Position numbers and translations under genes: made by a program
The notes under the pieces: generated by a model
Seen by the model: the letters and a program-made list of their open reading frames with translations, nothing else
What the model was told of the DNA's origin: nothing
The model's database searches: none
Assembly: GCA_011250595.1 (NCBI GenBank)
Contig: JAANMP010000013.1
Location: 1 to 64,000 of the forward strand
Length of the DNA stretch: 64,000 bases
Reading direction: 5' to 3'
Source: Bacillus sp. MM2020_1
GTDB taxonomy: Bacteria > Bacillota > Bacilli > Bacillales > Cytobacillaceae
Part shown: one piece after another, positions 1 to 7,170 of the stretch
How positions within the stretch are numbered: position 1 is the stretch's first letter
Layout: every line of letters begins with the position of its first letter

Positions 1-47
1 GTGTTCAATTTTTACTTAAAATTGCATACAAAAGTACAAAAATAAAA

Positions 48-88
48 GACCACCATCTCTTATTTCTTATTGAAAAGAGATGGTGGTC
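48..88 (-). terminator. terminator after phaP
   Basis: A 14-bp perfect inverted repeat (GACCACCATCTCTT and its complement) with a 13-nt loop lies downstream of phaP and is followed on the minus strand by a T-rich tail. This is a clear intrinsic terminator for the phaQ-phaP transcript. Confidence 0.85.
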
Positions 89-150
89 CTTATAAGGTGT
101 TCACTGTTTATTTTCAAAACTGCTATTTTCCCCTTAGATGATAAAAATAA

Positions 151-750
151 TTATTTAGTTTTAATTAATTCTTTAAAGCTAGACTTGCCTCTTTCAACAA
201 GATTCAAATGAGAATCTTTTGCTAATTTAACATATTGCTTTCTTACTTTAAGCCACGCATTTCGACGGTTACGCTCAAAAGCTATACCCGATTCTGCATT
301 TTTTTCAAAATTATCTTCCATCTGATCAACAAAATGAACGAACGACTTAATTGGAGTAAGCGCGATTTTCTCTAATTGACCTGAAACCTCAACAAATTGG
401 TTCTTAAGCTCTTCTCGATCGGTTGGTGATACCTCTTCATCCTTAGGTTCCTCTTTACCAAATGGTAATTGGTTCATTAGTTCTGAAACCATTTCCTTGT
501 TGGTCTTTTTGGATTGTTGATATAAATTTCCAACTGAATTCCTAAATTGCTTATTAAACTTTATGACTTCCCTTAATGCATTAATATATGCATCTTCCCT
601 ATTTTCCCGAAGCTGTTCTGCACGTTCACGTGATAACTCAAATTGATCCCAAAATGTGTTTACAAATGAACCTACGGCTACCGATTCCTCTGCTGATGAA
701 TTAATTGTTTCTACTGCAGATAGAACCGTTTCACTTTTCTTCTGTGCCAT
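151..750 (-). CDS. phaP: phasin PhaP (PHA granule protein)
   Basis: This 199-residue soluble, charged, helix-rich protein has no signal peptide or membrane segment. It matches the PhaP phasin of the Bacillus megaterium-type pha locus, which coats polyhydroxybutyrate granules in the cytoplasm. The identification rests mainly on context: its start overlaps the 3' end of a PadR-like gene that matches PhaQ, and phaC-phaR lie next door. The start ATG at 750 is preceded by GAGGAGG at good spacing. A glutamate/lysine-rich stretch around residues 96-110 (KEEPKDEEVSPTDREE) separates two helical halves. Expression is expected to be co-controlled with phaQ, which in B. megaterium is a PHB-responsive repressor of both genes. 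Confidence 0.85.
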   Translation of the reverse strand: MAQKKSETVLSAVETINSSAEESVAVGSFVNTFWDQFELSRERAEQLRENREDAYINALREVIKFNKQFRNSVGNLYQQSKKTNKEMVSELMNQLPFGKEEPKDEEVSPTDREELKNQFVEVSGQLEKIALTPIKSFVHFVDQMEDNFEKNAESGIAFERNRRNAWLKVRKQYVKLAKDSHLNLVERGKSSFKELIKTK

Positions 751-1168
751 CGTTTTTCCTCCTCTTACTATTATTGACTTTCTCTATTGGATCCTTCTTA
801 TGAAATGAAGGCATATAGAGCTCAAAGAAACTTGAATACATTTTGAAAAATTGATCCAATAACGATTGGTAGGATTCTAGTTGATTGGCATAGCCTTTTA
901 GGTATGTAATACCAGCTTTAGTTATTGAATATCTCCTTTTTGCAGGGCCATTCCCTGTCGTATCCCATTCTGAAGATAGTAGCTCTTCCTTTTCAAGCTG
1001 TCTTAATAATCTGTATAAATTCCCCTGATCAAGTGTCTTAAAACCAAATGCCTCTAGCTTCTGGCTGAGTTCGTATCCATGAAGAGAAACTTTGCTAAGA
1101 AGCAATAAAATAAATGGTAGCACAAAATTTTTCGATGGATTAATTGTTTGATTGTCTTGATTCACCAT
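731..1168 (-). CDS. phaQ: PHB-responsive PadR-type repressor PhaQ
   Basis: The 145-residue protein has a PadR-type winged helix: the segment from LPFILLLLSK through HGYELSQ, GNLYRLLRQLEKEELL and RRYSITKAG is the classical HTH-plus-wing pattern. It is followed by a helical C-terminal dimerisation region and a basic tail. In B. megaterium PhaQ (about the same length) binds the phaQ-phaP promoter and is released by polyhydroxybutyrate. Here the gene is first in a phaQ-phaP operon with a 20-nt overlap, and it has a strong consensus promoter just upstream. Position next to phaP and the synthase genes makes this assignment firm. Confidence 0.88.
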   Translation of the reverse strand: MVNQDNQTINPSKNFVLPFILLLLSKVSLHGYELSQKLEAFGFKTLDQGNLYRLLRQLEKEELLSSEWDTTGNGPAKRRYSITKAGITYLKGYANQLESYQSLLDQFFKMYSSFFELYMPSFHKKDPIEKVNNSKRRKNDGTEEK

Positions 1169-1193
1169 ATCTTTATCACCTCACCCTATATGT

Positions 1194-1223
1194 ATTTTAC
1201 ACCTATCAGTAATATTTTGTCAA
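1194..1223 (-). promoter_or_regulatory. sigma-A promoter of phaQ-phaP
   Basis: On the minus strand TTGACA (1223-1218) and TAAAAT (1199-1194) are separated by 18 nt, about 25 nt upstream of the phaQ start. A weak dyad with TTTAC/GTAAA ends surrounds it and could be the PhaQ operator, but I cannot confirm this. Confidence 0.6.
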
Positions 1224-1316
1224 CCGAGTAAATAAATATGAATAAAAGTTGAATAACAGCGTTTACTTTTTCCTTAATTTGGTAATAAACTATTAAAAAT
1301 AAGAAGGTGGTGTGAA

Positions 1317-2096
1317 ATGGAAAAGGCAAAAATGAGTAAATTGGGGGTTCCTTATTTACGTTTAGGTAAGGGGGAACCATTGGTGTTAATCCATGGTTTA
1401 GGTGAAGTTAAAGAAGGATGGGAAGACCAATATGAATTAGCAGACCAATTTGAGCTAATCATCCCCGATTTACGCGGTCATGGAGAATGCCATAAATCTG
1501 ATGGAATTTCGATTCGAAATTTTGCTTCGGACATAATTGGGTTATTAGAGGAGTTAGAAGTTGAAAACGCACACATTCTAGGTCTTTCGATGGGCGGTGC
1601 CGTTGCACAGGAAATGTACCGTCAGGATCCAACCTGCTGTCGTACACTCCTATTAATAAGCTCATTCCACTATTTCCCCAAAAAACTAAAGGGTTTATTA
1701 TTTGATTCACGAAAAGAAAAACTGGAACGCATATCAGCATCCGGACAACACTCGGAATTTGCTGCACGGATGGCACTTTACTCTTGGGATAAAGAAACGG
1801 TTGAAAAGTTCGATAAGTTTTTCCAACCTAAACGAGGTATTTTTATTGACTCTCTGCTAGCATGCTTTGAGGTTAATAATTTAACCTTACTTCCGATCAT
1901 AAATGTACCCACCCTAATAGTTGGGGGACAATATGACTCTATATTGCCTATATGGATTCAGTTGTGGATGCATAAGCTAATACCACATTCAGAATTTATT
2001 ATTATGAGGAATACCGGTCACCTTGCTAAACTAGAAGCAAAAGACCGGTTTAATAATCTCTTGCGAAAATTCCTTGTTCAACAAAAAACTGCCTAA
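1317..2096 (+). CDS. alpha/beta hydrolase, PHA cluster A
   Basis: This 259-residue alpha/beta-hydrolase-fold protein has the oxyanion motif HGLGEVKEGW (near residue 25), the nucleophile elbow GLSMGG (near residue 92), an acid in GGQYDS and a histidine in NTGHLAKLE near the C-terminus, so the full Ser-Asp-His triad is visible. There is no signal peptide. It is divergent from phaQ-phaP and convergent with phaC. Two close paralogues lie at the second PHA cluster (45752-46534 and 52407-53186), sharing the GLGEVKEGW signature. A role in PHA or hydroxyacyl-CoA turnover is inferred from context only; the substrate is unknown. AAGGTGGTG precedes the ATG start. Confidence 0.8.
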   Translation: MEKAKMSKLGVPYLRLGKGEPLVLIHGLGEVKEGWEDQYELADQFELIIPDLRGHGECHKSDGISIRNFASDIIGLLEELEVENAHILGLSMGGAVAQEMYRQDPTCCRTLLLISSFHYFPKKLKGLLFDSRKEKLERISASGQHSEFAARMALYSWDKETVEKFDKFFQPKRGIFIDSLLACFEVNNLTLLPIINVPTLIVGGQYDSILPIWIQLWMHKLIPHSEFIIMRNTGHLAKLEAKDRFNNLLRKFLVQQKTA

Positions 2097-2106
2097 TTAA
2101 TTTTAA

Positions 2107-2132
2107 AGCGGGAAGGATTGGTCCTTCCCGCT
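2107..2132. terminator. bidirectional terminator between hydrolase and phaC
   Basis: An 11-bp perfect stem (AGCGGGAAGGA and complement) with a 4-nt loop sits between two convergent genes and can serve both strands. Confidence 0.75.
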
Positions 2133-2174
2133 AATAATTTATTCCAATCACAACTCAATCTATGATTGAAATTC

Positions 2175-3239
2175 CTAAATTTCTTGTGAACGTGTAGACA
2201 GCCAATTATCTGCAAAAGTGGCAAACTTTCCTGTTAAAGCTAATGAGACATGGCCGCCTTCAAAAACCTGGTATGTTTTATCTTTACTAGATACCATGTC
2301 GATAACAGGAAGGCTTTGTTTCTCTAAGATCAAAGTATCTCTTGAAGTGGAGAAGACATAGAAAGAGCAAGTTATATTTTTTAAATCTACTGTTCTCCCA
2401 CCAATTTTAAGCTCGCCTTTAAGAAGTTTGTTATCTTTATATAAATCATTAAATAATTGTTTGAACGCTGCACCTGAAAACGATGCAGAGTCTTTTGTCC
2501 ACTTGTCCATCTGCCGCCACTTTTTAACATACTCTGCATCATGCGCACGGGAAATCAGGTTAATCATTGGACTCACATATACCGGAGAGAGTCCTCTGAA
2601 CATTCCATACATAATTTCAGATGGGATTACTCCATACACCTCAGAAAGACGATCAAAGTTAATAATCCCTTTTTGCAGCCCTTTTAACCACTTATCCGGA
2701 ACAATACCAACACTAAAGTCAATTGGAACTGTAGCAAGGACTAAATTCTTAATTGGTAATTTCGTAAGTGAGGCAAAGATTGCCGCAATGGTCCCGCCTA
2801 AACAATAGCCAATCATCGAGATTTCTTTTGCTCCTGAATGCCTTAAGGCTCGTTTGACGCCCTTTTCTAAATAATCAAGGATATAATCGTCTAGTGTAAT
2901 ATCATTATCTTCGTATCCGGGCGAACCCCAATCTAGAAAATATACATCGTATCCTCGTTCCGTTAACCCACCGACTACACTGCTCCCTTCCCCAATATCT
3001 AAAATATAAGGTTTATTTAGGAGTGAGTAGACTAAAAATATAGGAATCTGATACTTTTTTTCTTTTGCTGGATGATAATATAAGGTTGATTTATTTTTTT
3101 TCCAAATAATCTCTCTTCGTGTCGAGACAATATCCGGCTTCGGTTCTGTCAAGACTTTATAGACTGTATTCCACCTTGCAGTTTCTTTTTCAATATCAAG
3201 AAGTGGTATTAAATTAGTAACCGATGCTTTAGGACTCAT
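2175..3239 (-). CDS. phaC: class IV PHA synthase subunit PhaC
   Basis: This is the catalytic subunit that polymerises (R)-3-hydroxyacyl-CoA into polyhydroxyalkanoate. At 354 residues it has the short length of class III/IV PhaC proteins. The lipase-like box GYCLGG carries the catalytic cysteine, SRDTLI supplies the catalytic aspartate and EGGHVSLAL the histidine. The YSLLNKPYILDI and DWGSPGYED segments are typical of the family. It follows phaR by only 5 nt, with AAAGGAG overlapping the phaR stop, so the two subunits are translationally linked as expected for a PhaR-PhaC (class IV) enzyme. A second copy lies at 46610-47683. Confidence 0.95.
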   Translation of the reverse strand: MSPKASVTNLIPLLDIEKETARWNTVYKVLTEPKPDIVSTRREIIWKKNKSTLYYHPAKEKKYQIPIFLVYSLLNKPYILDIGEGSSVVGGLTERGYDVYFLDWGSPGYEDNDITLDDYILDYLEKGVKRALRHSGAKEISMIGYCLGGTIAAIFASLTKLPIKNLVLATVPIDFSVGIVPDKWLKGLQKGIINFDRLSEVYGVIPSEIMYGMFRGLSPVYVSPMINLISRAHDAEYVKKWRQMDKWTKDSASFSGAAFKQLFNDLYKDNKLLKGELKIGGRTVDLKNITCSFYVFSTSRDTLILEKQSLPVIDMVSSKDKTYQVFEGGHVSLALTGKFATFADNWLSTRSQEI

Positions 3240-3244
3240 CCTTT

Positions 3245-3823
3245 TCAGCTCCTTTCTTCCTTAGTGCCAGCACCAGTAAGAACTAGCTCTTTTTCTTTAT
3301 CTTTTGACTTTCCTTTTTGTAAAAGATTTTTCAATGTGGCCAATTCTTGCTTAATTTCCGATAAATCTACAAGACCCTGCCGTAATTCATGAAAGTCTTC
3401 TTTCAGTCTTTGTGTCTCTGCTACTTCTTGGGCCATTTTTTGGAATTCGTCCTTCATTTGTTGGACGATGCTCACTATCTCTTGAAACATAGCCAAGTTT
3501 TCATTATTTAACGAACCTAAACTATCCTGTAAATTCCAAATTTGCTCTTCTAAAATATCAATTTTTTCTTCCGTTTGAAGAGACAGCTTTGCTACATTTG
3601 CAACATCTTTTTTCGTTGGAATATTTATTACTCCTGCCATGAGTTCTTGGTTTTTTCGTAACAATTCCATGTAACGAGCATGACTTTCCGTCCCAACCTT
3701 CAATAGCCGAACGAACTCATTGTTGTCAGTCATCATGTATAACAGACCATTCAAACGTTTTTCCCACATACCACTTATTTTTCTGAATCCTAGAAAAGGA
3801 TCATATATTTTATCCTTAGACAT
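3245..3823 (-). CDS. phaR: class IV PHA synthase subunit PhaR
   Basis: This 192-residue coiled-coil protein is the PhaR partner needed for activity of class IV PhaC. It starts with the family pattern YDPF...W-(E)KR-LN-LLY, has the conserved PTKKDVANVAKLSLQTEEKI segment around residues 72-92, and a long heptad-like helix rich in Gln, Glu and Leu after that. It is immediately upstream of phaC and downstream of a phasin-like gene in one minus-strand operon. It should not be confused with the unrelated PHA repressor also called PhaR in proteobacteria. A paralogue is at 47705-48271. Confidence 0.92.
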   Translation of the reverse strand: MSKDKIYDPFLGFRKISGMWEKRLNGLLYMMTDNNEFVRLLKVGTESHARYMELLRKNQELMAGVINIPTKKDVANVAKLSLQTEEKIDILEEQIWNLQDSLGSLNNENLAMFQEIVSIVQQMKDEFQKMAQEVAETQRLKEDFHELRQGLVDLSEIKQELATLKNLLQKGKSKDKEKELVLTGAGTKEERS

Positions 3824-3843
3824 TCATTATCGCTCCTTTGTAA

Positions 3844-4599
3844 TTAGGGTTTAGTAAGCTCTTCTGCTTTTTCCATATATTTATTTAATGGGAACATCAG
3901 TGTTTTGATTTGTTTCGCAAAAAGATTAACAAAACCCTTTTGATTTTCATAGATAAGATTTCCTGCTTGTTTAACGGTTTTGATATATTGATTCCTGCTT
4001 TTTTTCCTAATAGCAATATATTGATCAATAATTTCAAGGTATTTATCCATAGCTTGATAATTTGTTATCTTTTGAAAAGGTTTGTGTAGAATCGACATAG
4101 TTCTTTTTTGAATTTGATTAATCTGGGCATTGATTTCTTCATATGATTTTAGCGGAAAGAAATGTTGCAAACTTGTAGTGGACATCAAGAATTCTTCTCT
4201 AGCTGTTCTTTCCCATTCGGCAAATTCCTTATTAAATTTTTCGGATAGCGCCTTTATGTTTCCTTGATTTCTTTGAATGTTGTCTGCAAAAAACATTGCC
4301 TCTTTAAGGAAAACCTCATCCCGGAAATCACCGCGTTTTGCCCATTCGTCTAATTCATTAAAAGCATTGTGCCAGAGGGTATCTAAGCTTGATAGTTGTG
4401 CTTCACTAGCTTCTTTTTCGGTGACCTTTTCCTCCACGATCTTAGTTTCAAGTACGGGCCCTTCTACCTTTTCTTCTACTGCTTCTGAATCAAGCTCCTG
4501 TTTTGCTTCAATTTCATGAGAGGCTTCAACTTCTTGCTTTTTCTTCCTTGATTTTGTTTCTTTTAGTGGTTCTTTTTCTATTTCGTTTTTGTCAGTCAT
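3844..4599 (-). CDS. phasin-like PHA granule protein, acidic N-terminus
   Basis: Its 251 residues divide into an Lys/Glu-rich low-complexity tail (about 1-67) and a helical domain with SLDTLWHNAFNELDEW, the REEFLMSTTSLQHFFPLKSY region and a NLIYENQKGFVNLFAKQ segment. The C-terminal domain is clearly homologous to the gene at 48294-48917, which occupies the same slot before phaR in the second cluster but lacks most of the acidic tail. Position in the phaR-phaC operon and the phasin-like composition suggest a granule-associated protein. No catalytic motif, signal peptide or membrane segment is visible, and the precise role is inferred. Confidence 0.7.
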   Translation of the reverse strand: MTDKNEIEKEPLKETKSRKKKQEVEASHEIEAKQELDSEAVEEKVEGPVLETKIVEEKVTEKEASEAQLSSLDTLWHNAFNELDEWAKRGDFRDEVFLKEAMFFADNIQRNQGNIKALSEKFNKEFAEWERTAREEFLMSTTSLQHFFPLKSYEEINAQINQIQKRTMSILHKPFQKITNYQAMDKYLEIIDQYIAIRKKSRNQYIKTVKQAGNLIYENQKGFVNLFAKQIKTLMFPLNKYMEKAEELTKP

Positions 4600-4619
4600 C
4601 TTACTCGCATCCTTTCAAT

Positions 4620-5423
4620 TTAATGTTTTTTTAAGAAATCGATCACTTTTTCATCGACAGCTTTCTGCGCTTCTGTTAAGTAAAGGTGCCCTGCGCCGGG
4701 GACAATATAAAGCTCTGAATCTTTAATTCTATCTGCTAACATTTTCCCATTTTCAACGGGAATGAGCCTATCTTCATCTCCATGGATGACTAATACTGGG
4801 ATATTGATTTTGGTTAATTCCTCATACGTATCATGGGCAAGACATGCTTGGAGCTGCTGCATAAAACCATGGGCCGGTGTTGGAATCTCTATCATTGTTT
4901 CAATATGTTCTGCAATGGAATCTCGATGGTTTTCTATGAAGTATGTGCTGTAGAGTATGGGAACAGATGCCCATGCTGCTTCTAGGGGTGTAGTTGGAAT
5001 AGAAGCACCTGAGAGTAAAGTCATAATAACTTCTGCATCAGGTTGAACTTGATTAATTCCTCCTGGTGATGTACAACCAAGAATCAGTGATTTGATGCGT
5101 TCTGGGTAGTTTATTGCCAAGCGCTGGGCAATCATTCCCCCCATTGAGATACCGTATACATGTGCCTGCTCGGCACCTGCTGCATCTAAAACTGCTTTTG
5201 CTTCTTCTGCCATTAGTTCTATAGTATAAGGGGTTTCTGGTTTATCGCTTCTTCCTGTCCCACGATTGTCAAAAATAATCACCTTAAACTGTTCGGCCAA
5301 TGCTGGGAGACTTTTTTTCCATGATAATAAATTATGGGCTAATCCCATTATTAATAACAAAGGTTCTCCTTCACCATGGACTTCATAATAAAGCTCGATA
5401 CCATTTGCATTTGTTATTGGCAT
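4620..5423 (-). CDS. alpha/beta hydrolase, PHA cluster A operon
   Basis: This 267-residue alpha/beta hydrolase begins MPITNANGIELYYEVHGEG and carries GISMGG as nucleophile elbow, an acid in HGDEDRLIP and a histidine in GAGHLYLTE. It is the same subfamily as the gene at 53279-54082 (about the same length, same motifs) and differs from the GLGEVKEGW group. It lies between an acyl-CoA ligase and the phasin-like gene with short gaps, so it is co-transcribed with phaR-phaC. Thioesterase, esterase or PHA-oligomer hydrolase are all possible; the sequence does not decide. Confidence 0.78.
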   Translation of the reverse strand: MPITNANGIELYYEVHGEGEPLLLIMGLAHNLLSWKKSLPALAEQFKVIIFDNRGTGRSDKPETPYTIELMAEEAKAVLDAAGAEQAHVYGISMGGMIAQRLAINYPERIKSLILGCTSPGGINQVQPDAEVIMTLLSGASIPTTPLEAAWASVPILYSTYFIENHRDSIAEHIETMIEIPTPAHGFMQQLQACLAHDTYEELTKINIPVLVIHGDEDRLIPVENGKMLADRIKDSELYIVPGAGHLYLTEAQKAVDEKVIDFLKKH

Positions 5424-5438
5424 TATAAAAACTCCTTT

Positions 5439-7070
5439 TTATATCTCCACTTGTTCCTTTTCTTTGCGGAGCATTCTTCTAAGAAGCTTGCCTACTGATG
5501 ATTTAGGAAGCTCGTCTAATAATTCAATTTCCTTTGGCACTTTATATGGTGCAAGATTCATTTTGGCAAACTCAATCAGACTTTGTGGTGATACTGAAGC
5601 ACCCGCTTTTAGCTTTACAAATGCCTTTACGGTTTCTCCTCTGTACATGTCTGGAACTCCAATTACAATTGCTTCCTCAACAGCTTCATGCTGATAAAGC
5701 ACTTCTTCTATCTCACGTGGATAAACATTGTATCCGCTTGCAATAATAATATCCTTCTTACGGTCTAGTATATAAAAGTATCCGTCTTCGTCCATTTTGG
5801 CAATGTCTCCAGTATAGAGCCATCCGTTTTTCAATACTTGATCCGTATCTCCCGGTCGTCGCCAGTAACCTTTCATGACTTGTGGACCGCGGAGGAGTAA
5901 CTCTCCCGCCTCTCCAACAGGCACATCAACTAATCCTTCCGGTGTTTCTTTTACAATTCGCGCCTCGGTACCAGGGAGCGGGATCCCTACACTACCCAAT
6001 TTCTGTGCAAGGAAGGGAGGTGTTGTGATCGCTGATGGTGCCGTTTCTGAGAGTCCGTACCCATCTACCACTCTTGCCCCTACTCTTTTCTCGAATGATT
6101 TTATCTGCTCGACAGGCAACGGTGCACCACCGCTGTTCAAATAGAAAATTTCCCCAATATTGCTTTCTTCTAATAGTGGGTGGTTGTTTAAAGCAAAAAT
6201 CATTGTTGGGACAACTGTCATATGGAATGGCTTCTCTCTTTTAATAAGCTCAAGCAGCTCGGTTGCATCGAATCGCGGCAGGATTAATTGATTACAGCCT
6301 ATCCTGATTGCGGCAAGTGCATTACACGAGAGTCCATATACATGAAACATTGGAAGGACACTGACAAGTTTAAAGTTTTCCGGTTTCTCATCAACAGCAT
6401 TATAAGTAAAATCACATACTTGAATAGTATTGGCAAGAAGATTGTAGTGAGTAAGCATTACACCTTTAGAAACCCCTGTTGTACCACCAGTGTATTGTAA
6501 AAGAGCTACATCTTCATGTATATTAATCGGAATATCAGGGATAACATTGTCATGGGTAAGGAAGTCTTCAAAATAAATATCCCCAGCTTCAAGTGGTATT
6601 CTGTTGCCGCCAAAACCAACGACAATAACCTTTTTCAAAGAGGTTTTTGGCTTTACCTGAATAACTTTTGGATAAAAGGCTTCAAATACGACCATGTACT
6701 CTGCTTCTGAATCATTAAGAACATATTCAATTTCTCGCTCTACATACATTGGATTGACTTGAACGGTGATTCCACCCAACCGGAACCCGGCAAATAAACT
6801 AAAAATATAATGAGGACAGTTAGGAAGCATTATTGCCAGACGATCACCCTTTTTAAGACCAATCCGATATAATGAAGCTGCAAACCATTCCGAGATCATT
6901 CTAGTTTCCTTGTAGCTCCAAGACCTATCAAAAAAAGTAAGGGCAGTCTTGTCGTTATGAATATTTGCCGCTTGCTTCAATAGGTCAAATAATGAATCGT
7001 AATCTACAGAAACTTGTTCACTAATTCGAGGATCATAACACTTCAACCAAGGTTTTTTCATATATACCAC
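5439..7070 (-). CDS. acyl-CoA ligase (AMP-forming), PHA cluster A
   Basis: This adenylate-forming enzyme activates a carboxylic acid to its CoA thioester using ATP. It has all core motifs: YTGGTTGVSKGVMLTH, the DGYGLSE adenine-binding motif, TGDIAKMDEDGYFYILDRKKD, the hinge SGYNVYPREIEE and the catalytic lysine in PKSSVGKLLRR. The 543-residue length is normal for long-chain or medium-chain fatty-acyl-CoA ligases. The GTG start at 7070 is supported by GGAGGGG six bases upstream and by the MVY N-terminus shared with the two paralogues at 50217 and 54158. As the first gene of the operon leading to phaC, it probably supplies acyl-CoA for polymer synthesis or recycling. Confidence 0.88.
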   Translation of the reverse strand: MVYMKKPWLKCYDPRISEQVSVDYDSLFDLLKQAANIHNDKTALTFFDRSWSYKETRMISEWFAASLYRIGLKKGDRLAIMLPNCPHYIFSLFAGFRLGGITVQVNPMYVEREIEYVLNDSEAEYMVVFEAFYPKVIQVKPKTSLKKVIVVGFGGNRIPLEAGDIYFEDFLTHDNVIPDIPINIHEDVALLQYTGGTTGVSKGVMLTHYNLLANTIQVCDFTYNAVDEKPENFKLVSVLPMFHVYGLSCNALAAIRIGCNQLILPRFDATELLELIKREKPFHMTVVPTMIFALNNHPLLEESNIGEIFYLNSGGAPLPVEQIKSFEKRVGARVVDGYGLSETAPSAITTPPFLAQKLGSVGIPLPGTEARIVKETPEGLVDVPVGEAGELLLRGPQVMKGYWRRPGDTDQVLKNGWLYTGDIAKMDEDGYFYILDRKKDIIIASGYNVYPREIEEVLYQHEAVEEAIVIGVPDMYRGETVKAFVKLKAGASVSPQSLIEFAKMNLAPYKVPKEIELLDELPKSSVGKLLRRMLRKEKEQVEI

Positions 7071-7132
7071 ATGTTTCCCCTCCTTATTTCTCCCTCTAAT
7101 TTATTTAATAAAAAATTGAAAACTAGGTTGAG

Positions 7133-7161
7133 AATCAGTCCCATAATAGCAGGGACTGATT
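7133..7161 (-). terminator. terminator after adhE
   Basis: A 10-bp perfect stem (AATCAGTCCC and complement) with a 9-nt loop lies 10 nt past the adhE stop. The T-tract is better on the plus strand, so minus-strand efficiency is uncertain. Confidence 0.6.
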
Positions 7162-7170
7162 TTTTATAGC